Assembly: GCF_900103005.1 (NCBI RefSeq)
Contig: NZ_FMWL01000002.1
Span: 310,001-374,000, forward strand
DNA: 64,000 nucleotides
Source of the DNA: Acidaminobacter hydrogenoformans DSM 2784
GTDB taxonomy: Bacteria > Bacillota > Clostridia > Peptostreptococcales > Acidaminobacteraceae
Reading direction: 5' to 3'
The notes beneath the pieces are model-generated. The model did not search any database, was not told where the DNA came from, and saw only the letters and a program-made list of their open reading frames with translations. Positions 25,749 through 35,249 of this stretch are shown here, piece after piece. Numbering within the stretch: the stretch's first letter is position 1; each line of letters opens with the position of its first letter. A program made the translations under genes and the position numbers.

Positions 25749-26366
25749 TTAAAGCTTAACTTGTGAAAGAATTCTTGCTTCGATCTCAACGACTTCCTTC
25801 TCTATGCGGGCGACTTCAGCCGCAGCCTTCTCAACGTACTCCGCATCCTTGATGGAGCCGAGGTTGATCTTGACATTGTAAAGCGCGGAGAGGACAGCCG
25901 TACGCGTCATCATGGCAGCGACAGCGCCATCAGTAACTGCGTTGCTGTTGCCCTTCACGACAACCGCTTCTATCATTCCAAGAATCTCCATAGCAGCCTG
26001 AGCCGTTTCAAGAGGCACGTTGGCAGCAAGCTTCATGCCATTCTGAATCGCAGCCGTTCTTGCCGCCTTCTCTTCATCCGTCTCTTTAGGGAGCTTGAAC
26101 GCTTTCATGACGTCGTCGAAGGAGCTGGCATCCTTATCAATGAAATCGACGAATTTTGGCGTGTAGGCGCTCATTTTTTCAGAAATTGCCTTCATTTCAT
26201 CTTGAACTTCTTCGTAACCTTTTTTGCCGATAGTTAAGTTAGCGACCATTTCCGTAAGGGAAGACGCGATTGCTGCAGAAAGCGCAGCGACACTGCCGCC
26301 ACCAGGAACTGGAGCATCTGAAGAGGTGGCCGCCAAAAATTCGGTAATTTTCATATTGGATAACAT
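25749..26366 (-). CDS. Cyclodeaminase/cyclohydrolase family protein, copy 1
   Basis: The 205-residue helical protein has the family signature APVPGGGSVAALSAAIASSLTEMVANLTIGKKGYEEVQ. The family (FTCD_C) converts 5-formimino-THF to 5,10-methenyl-THF plus ammonia, or hydrolyses methenyl-THF. It is the last gene of a co-directional run with a threonine-dehydrogenase-like protein, formiminotransferase and imidazolonepropionase, so the formimino reaction is likely. GGAGGAG precedes the ATG. A divergent second copy lies at 46745-47332. Confidence 0.88.
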   Translation of the reverse strand: MLSNMKITEFLAATSSDAPVPGGGSVAALSAAIASSLTEMVANLTIGKKGYEEVQDEMKAISEKMSAYTPKFVDFIDKDASSFDDVMKAFKLPKETDEEKAARTAAIQNGMKLAANVPLETAQAAMEILGMIEAVVVKGNSNAVTDGAVAAMMTRTAVLSALYNVKINLGSIKDAEYVEKAAAEVARIEKEVVEIEARILSQVKL

Positions 26367-26437
26367 GAATTTACTCCTCCTTAAACAATTATGATATCAG
26401 TATACTTCAACTTCATCAAATTGACTATATAAAGATA

Positions 26438-27721
26438 TCACAAAATCTCAATTTTAGAAGCATCAAAAATCATCCGACCATTCTTGATGACTTTTTCAAC
26501 TGTGGAGACGCCTATATGATAAGGAATGTACTGATAAGATGGGAACTCGTGAATGACGAGATCTGCCTTCTTGCCAGGATCAATGCTGCCAATTTCATGA
26601 GCCCGGCCAACTGCTGCGGCCCCATTCAAAGTCAGGCCCGTGATAACTTCTTCAATCCGCATGTCCATCTGCAGAGTTGTCAGGGCAATCGCAAGCGGTA
26701 TAGACTCTGTGAAGCAGCTGCCCGGATTGAAATCTGTTGCGACCGCGACGGCACAGCCCCGCTCAATCATGTATCGTGCCCGAGCGTAATGCTCCTTCAG
26801 ACTAAACGCCGTACACGGCAGCACCGTTGCCACAACGCCTGCTTCTGCCATGGCATTAATGCCCTCATCTGATGCTTGAAGCAAGTGATCCGCGGAAACC
26901 GCGCCCACCTCCGCCGCCAGCTCAGAACCGCCCAGCTGGACGATCTCATCTGCGTGGAGCTTAAGCTTGAAGCCCATAGCCTTTGCGGCGTTGAGCAGCC
27001 GCCTGGATTCTTCGACAGAAAACACATTCTTTTCGCAGAAAATATCACAGAATTCAGCAAGGCTTCGTTCCTTGACAACGGGCATAACCTCTTCTATGAG
27101 GTACTCTATAAATTCAGCGCCTCTGCCTTTGTACTCCGTAGGGATGCTGTGGGCACCCATAAAAGTGGTTATGAGATCAAGTGAATGGTTATCCTGAAGC
27201 GCCTTCATGACCTCCAACTGTTTGAGCTCAGTTTCCTTATCAAGTCCATAACCGCTTTTGGCCTCCACTGTTGTGACGCCAAAGCGGGTCATGCTGTCAA
27301 GTCGTTTCATACCCGTTTCAAAAAGGATCTCAAAAGAAGCTTCTCGTGTGCCGCGGACGGAATTGATAATTCCACCGCCACGATTCATAATGTCCACATA
27401 GGAGTCTCCGCGAAGACGCCAATTGTATTCATTCTCCCTATATCCGCCAAAGACCAGGTGCGTGTGAGAATCTACGAAACCAGGCAAAATGGTCTTCCCC
27501 CTGCAATCGATCACCTCGTCAGGAACCAGATCCCTTGTAGACTCCCCGGGCATCAGAATCTTCTCAATGCGATCCCCTTTTACAAGAATTGAGCCACCTT
27601 CAATGACCCCAATATCTTGCATCTGTTCACCTTTTTTTGCCTCAAAACCACTGACGGTGACGATTTGAGACGCGTTTTCGAGTAGTAGGATGCGGTTATC
27701 CTCTGCCTTTTTTTTAGTCAT
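26438..27721 (-). CDS. hutI: Imidazolonepropionase, copy 1 (canonical active site)
   Basis: The 427-residue amidohydrolase opens 4-imidazolone-5-propionate to N-formimino-L-glutamate. The expected motifs are intact: DSHTHLVFGG (two metal His), the HADEIVQLGGSELAAE segment (metal His and Glu), SADHLLQ, and the ATDFNPGSC loop with the catalytic/metal Asp. Start ATG 27721, with GGAG seven bases upstream, four bases after the formiminotransferase stop. The set lacks hutH and hutU, so its substrate must come from elsewhere, for example the operon at 44-50 kb. Confidence 0.93.
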   Translation of the reverse strand: MTKKKAEDNRILLLENASQIVTVSGFEAKKGEQMQDIGVIEGGSILVKGDRIEKILMPGESTRDLVPDEVIDCRGKTILPGFVDSHTHLVFGGYRENEYNWRLRGDSYVDIMNRGGGIINSVRGTREASFEILFETGMKRLDSMTRFGVTTVEAKSGYGLDKETELKQLEVMKALQDNHSLDLITTFMGAHSIPTEYKGRGAEFIEYLIEEVMPVVKERSLAEFCDIFCEKNVFSVEESRRLLNAAKAMGFKLKLHADEIVQLGGSELAAEVGAVSADHLLQASDEGINAMAEAGVVATVLPCTAFSLKEHYARARYMIERGCAVAVATDFNPGSCFTESIPLAIALTTLQMDMRIEEVITGLTLNGAAAVGRAHEIGSIDPGKKADLVIHEFPSYQYIPYHIGVSTVEKVIKNGRMIFDASKIEIL

Positions 27722-27725
27722 AAGC

Positions 27726-28625
27726 TTACTCCATAATTCTTTTTTCGAGAATCTGATCCATTGAGAAAACCTCTATGCCAAGGTAATATTCCGCTGTGCT
27801 GATCAATGCCTCCATAGGCACAAGTCCTATGACTTCGCTTCCAACGACGTTGACGCCATAGCGTTTCGCTTCAATTTTGACGAGCTCGAATACACGGTAA
27901 AGCGGCGTTTTTGTGAAATCCGTCATGTTCATGGAAACTTGTACCTGACCGCGATCAGCAAGGTCTATCCCTATCGCTTTGCAATATCTCAGACCGCCAG
28001 AAAGGAAACGAACGTTCTTCGCGATCTTGTTCGCGATTTCAAGATTGTTGGTGTCAAGGTTGATGTTGAAAGCCACAAGCGGCATTCTTGCGCCAATGGC
28101 CGTAATGCCAGCTGTCGGATGAATGTCTGTGCCAAAGTCCGGCTGCCACTTTTCTTCTTTGACCTTCTCAGCCATGCCTTCAAATTGGCCTTTTCTGACC
28201 TCTGCAAGGTTTTCACGGTGAGAGGCTGATGCGGCTTTTTCATATAGGAAAGAAGGCACGCCATGCTTTTCAAATGCAAGGGCTGCCGTTTCCTTAGCCA
28301 GTGCGACACACTCTTCCATAGTGATGTTTTGAATCGGAATGAAAGGAACGACGTCTGTAGCGCCCATTCTTGGATGCTGGCCCCGGTGGGTTGTCATATC
28401 GATCAGCTGTGAAGCAGTGCCCATTGCCTCGACAACAGCTTGCTTCAGCGGCTCAGGCTCACCGACAACGGTGACGACCACGCGGTTGTGATCCTCGTCG
28501 TTGCTGTAATCGAGAAGTTTGACGCCTTCCTTGCCTCTGAACGCCTCGACAATTTTATCAATTTTTGCGAGATCTCTACCTTCACTGAAGTTTGGAACAC
28601 ATTGAACAATTTTGTTGAACGCCAT
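27726..28625 (-). CDS. ftcD: Glutamate formimidoyltransferase, copy 1
   Basis: The 299-residue protein moves the formimino group from N-formiminoglutamate to tetrahydrofolate, releasing glutamate. It opens CVPNFSEGRDLAKIDKIVEAF and carries DHNRVVVTVVG and HPRMGATDVVPFIPI (FTCD_N motifs). It is the stand-alone N-terminal half of the mammalian bifunctional enzyme; the cyclodeaminase half is separate at 25749. By eye it is only about 45% identical to the copy at 45850, so it is an old paralogue or arrived separately. Another formimino donor, such as formiminoglycine, cannot be excluded. Confidence 0.92.
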   Translation of the reverse strand: MAFNKIVQCVPNFSEGRDLAKIDKIVEAFRGKEGVKLLDYSNDEDHNRVVVTVVGEPEPLKQAVVEAMGTASQLIDMTTHRGQHPRMGATDVVPFIPIQNITMEECVALAKETAALAFEKHGVPSFLYEKAASASHRENLAEVRKGQFEGMAEKVKEEKWQPDFGTDIHPTAGITAIGARMPLVAFNINLDTNNLEIANKIAKNVRFLSGGLRYCKAIGIDLADRGQVQVSMNMTDFTKTPLYRVFELVKIEAKRYGVNVVGSEVIGLVPMEALISTAEYYLGIEVFSMDQILEKRIME

Positions 28626-28660
28626 TTAAATTTCCTCCATTCGCATATTTTGGTTTATGT

Positions 28661-29614
28661 TTACGGTGTCGACGCCGGCCTCAGCTTGGCGCCGAGCACT
28701 TTAAGCATGTGGGTTGTCATGGCAGGAAGATCGTATTCGGGTTTCCAGCCCCAATCCGTCCTTGCGCAGCCGTCATCCAGAGAATTGGGCCACGCGTCCG
28801 CTATGGCTTGCTTTACCGGATTGATATCATACGCCATTTTGAAGTTTGGAAGGTGTTTCTGAATTTCCTTAGCCAAAATCTCGGGTGAAAAACTCATAGC
28901 CGTAATGTTGTAAGCATTGCGATGCGCCAGTTTCGTTGGTGATGCCTCCATCAGTTCAACAATGGCCCTGAGGGCGTCAGGCATGTACATCATGTCCAGA
29001 AAAGTTTTTGGTTCCAAATCACAGATAAACCCGCCTGTTTCAATGGCTTTATAAAAGATGTGCACGGCGTAATCTGTCGTGCCGCCTCCAGGAAGTGCTT
29101 CGTGTGAAATCAAACCTGGAAATCGTACACCTCTGGTGTCAACGTCGAAATGATGGTAGTAATAATCGCACAAGAGTTCACCTGCGACTTTGGAAATGCC
29201 ATAGATCGTTCTTGGCCGCTGAATGGTCACCTGGGGTGTACGGTCAAGGGGTGTTTCCGGACCAAACGCCGCTATAGAGCTGGGCGTAAATACTGAGACT
29301 GAAGTGGCTTTAGCCGCCTCAAGCACATTGTAAAGTCCGTTCATGTTGATCTGCCAGAGGGCTTCCGGATCAGATTCTCCTTTGGCAGACAGAATAGCCG
29401 CCAAATGAATCACACTGTCCACCCGGTGCCTTCTTATGACTTCAACAAGCTGACCCGCGTTCAGCACATCCAGTTTTTCATAAATTGCGTTAAAATGAAG
29501 CTCTTCGTGCCTGCCTGAGGCAATGACCTGATCATCTCCATAAATGGATTGAAGATAGGTCGTGAGCTCAGTGCCAATTTGTCCTGCCGCGCCCGTGATC
29601 AGAATTTTTTTCAA
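28661..29614 (-). CDS. SDR-type L-threonine 3-dehydrogenase-like protein
   Basis: The 317-residue extended SDR has the NAD motif KKILITGAAGQIGTEL. SSIAAFGPETPLDRTPQ and YGISKVAGELLCDYY supply the Ser and Tyr-x3-Lys, with RFPGLIS and TTDYAVHIFYKAIE after. This matches the epimerase-like threonine dehydrogenases that yield 2-amino-3-oxobutyrate, which is then split to glycine and acetyl-CoA. The TTG at 29614 gives the usual KKILITG start with GGGAG about ten bases upstream. It is first in a run with the formimino genes 35 bases downstream. A nucleotide-sugar epimerase is less likely. Confidence 0.82.
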   Translation of the reverse strand: MKKILITGAAGQIGTELTTYLQSIYGDDQVIASGRHEELHFNAIYEKLDVLNAGQLVEVIRRHRVDSVIHLAAILSAKGESDPEALWQINMNGLYNVLEAAKATSVSVFTPSSIAAFGPETPLDRTPQVTIQRPRTIYGISKVAGELLCDYYYHHFDVDTRGVRFPGLISHEALPGGGTTDYAVHIFYKAIETGGFICDLEPKTFLDMMYMPDALRAIVELMEASPTKLAHRNAYNITAMSFSPEILAKEIQKHLPNFKMAYDINPVKQAIADAWPNSLDDGCARTDWGWKPEYDLPAMTTHMLKVLGAKLRPASTP

Positions 29615-29820
29615 TTCATACACTCTCCCTGGATCGCGAGGCTATGATTATAGTAGGCCCCGACTGTCAAAAAAGCGTCAAACAACAACACAACTTTCAT
29701 TCAAAAAGTCTTCTTTCACTCTGATTGTACCCGAAATTCTAAAAAATCATCGCTCTCGAGCGCAACGAATGATAAACTTATGAATAAGGAAATGCAGCCA
29801 TTAAGTCTGGAGGGATTAAA

Positions 29821-30522
29821 ATGCCGCAAATTATGGTTAGTTCGGATATGCTGATCAAGCTTCTGCTGTCCTGTGTGCTCGGTGGCCTGATTGGACTTGA
29901 GCGTGAAAGGGTCAACCGGCCTGCCGGTTTTCGAACGCACATGCTCGTCAGCGTTGGCGCCACACTGGTCATGATGATCAACAGCGTGATGATCAGTGGC
30001 TACGGGGACACTGTCAACTTGGATCCAGGCAGATTTGGCGCTGCGGTCATAAGCGGCATTGGCTTTTTAGGCGCAGGAACAATCATTAAAGAAGGCAATT
30101 CTGTCAAAGGATTGACCACTGCCGCCAGTCTCTGGACCGTCGCTTGCATAGGTCTTGCCATTGGCGCCGGTTATTATGCCATAAGCGCCATAACCACACT
30201 GACCGTTTTTATCATTCTTGAGGTATTCGCCCGAATGGAAAAAAGCATTCTTAGAAAACGCAGGCAGCTGATCCTGCGCATTGTTTCAGAAAATACCCCT
30301 GGACAAATTGGAAAAATTGGGGATGTCACCGGGTTTCATAAGTGTCTTATTCAAGACATTGACTTGGATCATCAAAGTGATCGTACGGCAGTCATAACCA
30401 TAGCCTTGAAATTTCAAAAGGGCTTTGATCTCGCCGGACTGATGGATGACCTGTCCTCCCTCAGCGGTTTACATTCTGTAGAACAGGTGACGCCGCTATA
30501 CCAGAGAACAGTGGATTTCTAA
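29821..30522 (+). CDS. MgtC/SapB family membrane protein
   Basis: The 233-residue protein has about four membrane helices in the first 140 residues and the MgtC signature GGLIGLERERVNRPAGFRTHMLVSVGATL. GAAVISGIGFLGAGTIIKEGNSVKGLTTAASLWTVACIGLAIG follows. The soluble C-terminal part (about 150-233) looks ACT-like. Family members are linked to magnesium homeostasis and acid stress. GGAGGG precedes the ATG. It is divergent from the threonine dehydrogenase gene and convergent with asnS. Confidence 0.9.
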   Translation: MPQIMVSSDMLIKLLLSCVLGGLIGLERERVNRPAGFRTHMLVSVGATLVMMINSVMISGYGDTVNLDPGRFGAAVISGIGFLGAGTIIKEGNSVKGLTTAASLWTVACIGLAIGAGYYAISAITTLTVFIILEVFARMEKSILRKRRQLILRIVSENTPGQIGKIGDVTGFHKCLIQDIDLDHQSDRTAVITIALKFQKGFDLAGLMDDLSSLSGLHSVEQVTPLYQRTVDF

Positions 30523-30530
30523 TAATTTGT

Positions 30531-30562
30531 AAAAAAAAGAGGCCTTTCGGTCTCTTTTTTAT
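30531..30562. terminator. Bidirectional terminator between mgtC-like gene and asnS
   Basis: AAAAAAGAG-g-CC-TTTC-GG-t-CTCTTTTTT has A/T tracts on both sides and sits between two convergent genes. Confidence 0.85.
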
Positions 30563-30575
30563 TGGGATTGGGATG

Positions 30576-31961
30576 TTAAAATTCCGCTGTCTTTACGGTT
30601 CTCGGGAACGGTATAACGTCACGAATATTCGTGATCCCCGTCAAATACATGAGGATTCTCTCAAAGCCAAGGCCATAGCCCGCATGGCGTGTGGTGCCAT
30701 ACTTTCTGAGCTCAAGGTACCACCAATAATCCTCAACGTTAAGATTCATATCTTTAATGCGCTGAACCAGGTTGTCAAAGCGTTCTTCACGCTGAGAACC
30801 GCCTATGATTTCGCCAACGCCCGGAACCAGAAGATCCATAGCTGCGACAGTTTTTCCGTCTTCATTCAGTCTCATATAAAACGCTTTGATTTCCTTAGGA
30901 TAATTGACGACAAAGACAGGCTTCTTGAAGATTTTCTCAGTAAGATAACGTTCGTGCTCCGTTTGAAGGTCCAGTCCCCAGCTGACTGGAAACTCAAATT
31001 TAACGTCAGCTTTCTCGAGCAGCTCGACAGCCTCAGTATAAGTGACCCTCGCGAAATCAGAGTTGACGACATTGGTCAGCCGCTCCAGAAGACCAGTATC
31101 AATACGCTCGTTAAAGAATGCTATTTCCTCAGGGCATTGCTCCATGACGTACTGGATGATGTACTTGATCATCTCTTCCGCAATTTCCATATTGCCGTTA
31201 ATATCCGTGAATGCCATTTCAGGCTCAATCATCCAGAATTCAGCGGCATGGCGTGCCGTGTTTGAGTTTTCAGCACGGAAGGTAGGACCAAAGGTATAGG
31301 TGTTTCTGAAGGCTTGCGCAAAAATTTCCGCTTCCAGCTGACCGCTGACTGTGAGGTTGGTTTCTTTGCCAAAGAAGTCTTCAGAAAAGTCAATAGCGCC
31401 TGACTCTGTTCTGGGCGGGTTCCCCAGCTCTAAAGTCGTCACCCGGAACATTTCACCGGCACCTTCCGCGTCACTGCCTGTAATAATTGGCGTGTGCGCA
31501 TAAACAAATCCCTTTTCCTGGAAAAAGCGGTGAATGGCGAATGCCGCCACGGATCTGACTCTGAAAGCCGCTGAAAAAGTATTGCTCCGCGGTCTGAGGT
31601 GAGCGATCGTTCTCAGATATTCGAGGGTATGACGCTTTTTCTGAAGCGGATAATCCGCATCCGAAGTCCCCTCAATGACAATTTCTGTCGCCTTGATTTC
31701 AAACGGCTGCTTGGCTTGAGGCGTTAAAACCAGTTCTCCAGTGATGATCAGGGAGGTCGAAATAGGATATTTGGCTACTTCTTTAAAATTGCTGAGGGAC
31801 TCATCAAAGACGATCTGTACATTCTTAAAAGTCGTGCCATCATTCAATTCAATAAAACCAAAGTTCTTGCTGTCACGGACCGTCCTGATCCAGCCCCCTA
31901 CAGTAACTGACTTTCCTGCCAGCTCATTGTAGCTGAGTATTAAATCCTTCATCAATTGCAT
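30576..31961 (-). CDS. asnS: Asparagine--tRNA ligase
   Basis: The 461-residue class IIb synthetase charges tRNA-Asn. It has an N-terminal OB-fold ([25 protein letters not shown]), motif 2 ([24 protein letters not shown]) and motif 3 ([27 protein letters not shown]). The AENSNTxRHxAEFWM form separates AsnRS from AspRS. The ATG at 31961 has GGAGGAA seven bases before it. A T-box leader directly upstream controls it, so expression rises when uncharged tRNA-Asn accumulates. Confidence 0.96.
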   Translation of the reverse strand: MQLMKDLILSYNELAGKSVTVGGWIRTVRDSKNFGFIELNDGTTFKNVQIVFDESLSNFKEVAKYPISTSLIITGELVLTPQAKQPFEIKATEIVIEGTSDADYPLQKKRHTLEYLRTIAHLRPRSNTFSAAFRVRSVAAFAIHRFFQEKGFVYAHTPIITGSDAEGAGEMFRVTTLELGNPPRTESGAIDFSEDFFGKETNLTVSGQLEAEIFAQAFRNTYTFGPTFRAENSNTARHAAEFWMIEPEMAFTDINGNMEIAEEMIKYIIQYVMEQCPEEIAFFNERIDTGLLERLTNVVNSDFARVTYTEAVELLEKADVKFEFPVSWGLDLQTEHERYLTEKIFKKPVFVVNYPKEIKAFYMRLNEDGKTVAAMDLLVPGVGEIIGGSQREERFDNLVQRIKDMNLNVEDYWWYLELRKYGTTRHAGYGLGFERILMYLTGITNIRDVIPFPRTVKTAEF

Positions 31962-32020
31962 GCAGATTCCTCCAATTATTCTTTGATTTATGAGTAGTCT
32001 TTTGGTGACTTCAAACATAC

Positions 32021-32311
32021 AAAAAACCTTCCATTCCTTCTCAAAGACAAGGGACGAAAGGTAATTCGCGGTACCACCCTGATTGCCATAAAACAGCTAT
32101 GGCCTCTCAAAGACCTTTTAACGAAGGTCACTCGCCTGAATCTACCAGCTATTCCCGAATAATGCTCATTCAAGGGACTTAGCGTTCGGTCAGGAGCTCC
32201 GGGGCGTTTTTCACACGTCTACATAACAGCGGGCTTACACCCTCCCCGCTTCGCTGCAGTTTGCCAGTCGCGTTACTCTTCCCATCACAGCTGATCTGCT
32301 GAATTACAGCC
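32021..32311 (-). promoter_or_regulatory. T-box leader of asnS
   Basis: On the minus strand the conserved T-box GGTGGTACCGCG (32078-32067) is followed by a terminator hairpin, ACCTT...TCCCTT with AAGGA...AAGGT (32063-32026), and six T at 32021. The upstream 230 bases would form stem I. An AAC triplet at 32186-32184 (GACCGAACGC) could be the asparagine specifier; its placement was not verified by folding. Confidence 0.92.
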
Positions 32312-32340
32312 ATTATAATGCAAGAAAGGCCTTTAGTCAA
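32312..32340 (-). promoter_or_regulatory. Promoter of the asnS T-box transcript
   Basis: TTGACT (32340-32335), a 17-base spacer and TATAAT (32317-32312) are a near-consensus sigma-A promoter immediately before the T-box leader. Confidence 0.8.
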
Positions 32341-32385
32341 ATAGAGACTTAAGGCCTCTGCACTCCAAGGAATATGGAGGCAAGT

Positions 32386-32970
32386 TTACAGCATTGGTTC
32401 GACGACATCCGAATGCTTAAACCCATTCGGTACGTTGATAAGCAGGATCTTCACCATTCTGCTCGTGTAGTTGGCCCAATTGTGTACCGTACTCGATTCA
32501 AAATGGGCGCAGTCACCAGGGTAAAGCTCAAAACGCTCATTGTTCAGATACAAAGTGAAGATGCCTTCCAATACATAGATGAACTCTTCGCCTTCGTGCT
32601 GATAAGGTGACAGCATCTCATCCTCTGACTTAGGCAATATTTCAATCATACGCGGCAATATATCACGGTTGTCCAAATCATTGCTCAAGTGATAATGAAT
32701 AAAATGCGCGCTGTCCACCCTCGCGACCTCTCGCTCATAGGACCGCATAATCACGTCATTGCTTCTCTTTTTGAGAGGAAAGAAGTAAGAAAGGTCCACA
32801 TCCAGCGCTCTGGCAATTTTTTCAAGAGACGTGATCGCCAGCGCAGTCAGACCGCGTTCGACCTGTGAAAGAAAGCCAATGGACAATTCTGTCATTTCAC
32901 TGAGCTCTTTTAAGGTCATTTTTTTTGACAAACGCAAATCTTTGATTTTATCACCGATATTGTTTGGCAT
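32386..32970 (-). CDS. XRE-family regulator with C-terminal cupin domain
   Basis: The 194-residue protein has an N-terminal helix-turn-helix (IKDLRLSKKMTLKELSEMTELSIGFLSQVERGLTALAITSLEKIARAL). The C-terminal single-domain cupin (HEGEEFIYVLEGIFTLYLNNERFELYPGDCAHFESSTVHNW) has typical metal-site His/Glu positions. Such proteins (PuuR-like) often sense amino acids, polyamines or their products. The ATG at 32970 is preferred because GGAG lies seven bases upstream. It is 113 bases downstream of glutaminase on the same strand; co-regulation is plausible but not shown. Confidence 0.88.
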   Translation of the reverse strand: MPNNIGDKIKDLRLSKKMTLKELSEMTELSIGFLSQVERGLTALAITSLEKIARALDVDLSYFFPLKKRSNDVIMRSYEREVARVDSAHFIHYHLSNDLDNRDILPRMIEILPKSEDEMLSPYQHEGEEFIYVLEGIFTLYLNNERFELYPGDCAHFESSTVHNWANYTSRMVKILLINVPNGFKHSDVVEPML

Positions 32971-33083
32971 ACGCACGCTCCATGTTTAAGACTTATTATC
33001 ATTATAAACCTATATTAAAATTTTTTCCATGGATTTGCGTTATTTTTTAATCATGGTGAAGAATTTCTGCGAAACAAAACATT

Positions 33084-34034
33084 TTAAAAAATATTCAAGT
33101 TATATGTATCAGACAAAGCCTTGAGCATCTTGATGCCAACAACAGAATTCCCTTTAGGGTCCAGTGCAGGTCCATAAACCCCAATCCCCATTTGTCCCGG
33201 CGAAACCGCCATGATGCCGCCGCCGACGCCTGATTTCGCAGGCAGACCAACGTGAATCGCAAATTCGCCTGAGCCATCATACATACCACACGTCACCATA
33301 TAAGCTTTGGCAATCTTCGCGTATTCCACCGGAAACAGCTGCTCGCCTGTAACGTAGCACTTTCCATCCAGCGCCAGAACCATAGCCATGTTGGACAAAT
33401 CCGAGCAGTTCAGGCTGATGGAGCATTGGCTGAAATAAACTTCAAGCACCTCATCCGGATCCTGATCAAAGTTTTTCATAGCCCTCAAAAAATGGGCAAT
33501 TGAACGATTCCTGTGTCCAGTTTCCTTTTCACTGAGATAAACGCGCTGGTCAATTTCAATATTGGGATTGTGGGCAATCTTCCGGACAAATCCCAGAAGT
33601 CTTTCAATTTTATGCGCTGTGGAATCCCCTTTGATCATTGCAGCTATAGAAATAGCTCCCGCATTGATCATGGGATTGAAAGGCTTGTGCTTTTCGTGAG
33701 TTTCAAGCCGGATCATTGAATTAAAGGGATCACCTGTAGGCTCTTTGCCCACCTTTTCGAAAATTTTGTCAGGACCCCAGTCCATTAGCGCCAGAATAAG
33801 TGCCATTGGCTTTGACACACTCTGAATGGTGAATTTCGTTTCCGCATCTCCAGCGCAATAGAGGCCTTCTGCCGTTCTGACACAAATGCCAATTCCGTCA
33901 GGATCAACTTTTGCGAGCTCGGGAATATATGTTGCAACTCTCCCCTGCCTCGCAGCCGGTGCGTAAGCTTCAACTAATTGATTCAAATAGTCATGCATTT
34001 TAGCGGCTGCAGCTATGGCACAATTACGAAACAC
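33084..34034 (-). CDS. glsA: Glutaminase
   Basis: The 316-residue serine-dependent beta-lactamase-like enzyme hydrolyses glutamine to glutamate and ammonia. Its motifs are TIQSVSKPMALILAL (nucleophile Ser in SxxK), NPMINAGAI, SLNCSDLSNMAMVLA and LPAKSGVGGGIMAV. The GTG at 34034 has AGGTG six bases upstream; a start at the Met of MHDYLNQLVEAY (33998) is possible and closer to the usual N-terminus. It opposes the glutamine synthetase reaction and supplies glutamate, in line with the histidine-to-glutamate genes. Confidence 0.94.
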   Translation of the reverse strand: MFRNCAIAAAAKMHDYLNQLVEAYAPAARQGRVATYIPELAKVDPDGIGICVRTAEGLYCAGDAETKFTIQSVSKPMALILALMDWGPDKIFEKVGKEPTGDPFNSMIRLETHEKHKPFNPMINAGAISIAAMIKGDSTAHKIERLLGFVRKIAHNPNIEIDQRVYLSEKETGHRNRSIAHFLRAMKNFDQDPDEVLEVYFSQCSISLNCSDLSNMAMVLALDGKCYVTGEQLFPVEYAKIAKAYMVTCGMYDGSGEFAIHVGLPAKSGVGGGIMAVSPGQMGIGVYGPALDPKGNSVVGIKMLKALSDTYNLNIF

Positions 34035-34247
34035 AGCTTACACCTTCACTTCCCTTCGTCCATTATTTGCACGCACAAGAAACTTCGTTTTATTGCGCAA
34101 TCAATTTTAGCGCGTTTGTGGTGTGCGCGAACTATTTTTTAGTTGTTTTTAATAATATATACACCTTTTGTATTCAATTCGTCTTTTTTATAATAACTTT
34201 CAGTTCACTTCATTGCAAGACTTTTTTCTCTGTCAGGGTCTATTAAT

Positions 34248-34293
34248 TTGTGCTATAATGGCCATAGAATTCGACACATTAATTCTGTGTCGA
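34248..34293 (+). promoter_or_regulatory. modABC promoter with downstream 8-bp inverted repeat
   Basis: An extended -10 (TG-c-TATAAT, -10 at 34254-34259) has only a weak -35. Just beyond the expected start lies TCGACACA-ttaattc-TGTGTCGA (34271-34293), a perfect inverted repeat placed to block transcription. It does not resemble the E. coli ModE box. No T-run follows, so it is not a terminator. Confidence 0.55.
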
Positions 34294-34345
34294 TTTCTTT
34301 AGAACAGCGTTATACTTTAAAATACATAACGAAGGGGACAACTAT

Positions 34346-35206
34346 ATGAGCTTTCTCAATTTGTTACACGGTATCAGGGATATAAGATCTGCCCTTAACA
34401 GTTGTTTATTCAGCCCAAAACCAATAGAAGGACCTGATTCAAGACGCACAGCTTCACTATTTGTACTCCTGTCTGTCCTGCTTTTTGGCTTATCTGGCTG
34501 TGGAGGCTCTGCCCAAACTTCTGGGCAGGAACTGGTCGTTGGTGCAGCTTCTTCCCTGACAAAGCCCCTGGATGAAATTTCAGCCCTGTATAATGCACAA
34601 AAAGGTGTTGTTCTAAAAATTTCCTACGCCTCCTCGGGCACCCTCCGAAAGCAGCTGGAAGAAGGCGCACCTTTCGATCTGGTTTTTTTGGCTTCCTCCA
34701 AGGATATGAACACCCTTTCTGAATCCGGCCAGCTCCTGGACCACACCATTCGAGATCTTCTGAGCAATCAAATCTGCTATGTCTCTAAATCAGCCGTGAC
34801 CCTGGAAACCCTCCCTGTGAACATGACTCAGGCTGAGCGCATAACCCTTGGGGATCCCTCAAGTGTTCCCGTTGGTCAGTATGCCATGGAGTCTCTGGTG
34901 GCTTTAGGCTTGAATGGCCTGATCGAGGGCAAGCAGCTCTTTGCCAAGGACGCGCGTCAAGTCGTTCAGTATTTGAATTCAGGCGCCGTTGACGCTGGCT
35001 TTGTCTTTTCCACAGATGCCGGTTTATTGGAAGGCGACTTTTTTGTTGTCATGTTGCCGGCGGAAAGCCATCGGCCAATTCTTTACCCTGCGGCAGTCAG
35101 CGCCAGCAGCCCTCAGGCAGAAGCCGCGGCAGATTTCCTTGACTTCCTGGGCAGCCCAGAGGCTTCTGCCATTTTCGAGTCCTACGGCTTTTCCCTGCCA
35201 CAGTGA
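34346..35206 (+). CDS. modA: Molybdate ABC transporter substrate-binding lipoprotein
   Basis: The 286-residue lipoprotein has an unusually long N-terminal lead of about 38 residues before the hydrophobic signal (LFVLLSVLLFGLSGC), where LSGC is the lipobox. The mature part carries ModA marks: LVVGAASSLTKPLDEISALYN, ISYASSGTLRKQLEEGAPFDLVFLAS, LGDPSSVPVGQYAMESL and SGAVDAGFVFSTDA. It binds molybdate (or tungstate) outside the membrane. AAGGGGA precedes the ATG. modB follows after a short gap. A start inside the lead would give a normal signal peptide. Confidence 0.92.
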   Translation: MSFLNLLHGIRDIRSALNSCLFSPKPIEGPDSRRTASLFVLLSVLLFGLSGCGGSAQTSGQELVVGAASSLTKPLDEISALYNAQKGVVLKISYASSGTLRKQLEEGAPFDLVFLASSKDMNTLSESGQLLDHTIRDLLSNQICYVSKSAVTLETLPVNMTQAERITLGDPSSVPVGQYAMESLVALGLNGLIEGKQLFAKDARQVVQYLNSGAVDAGFVFSTDAGLLEGDFFVVMLPAESHRPILYPAAVSASSPQAEAAADFLDFLGSPEASAIFESYGFSLPQ

Positions 35207-35249
35207 TATTCCGTGTCGCCTATAACCTTGCCGAACAGGAGTGATGACC

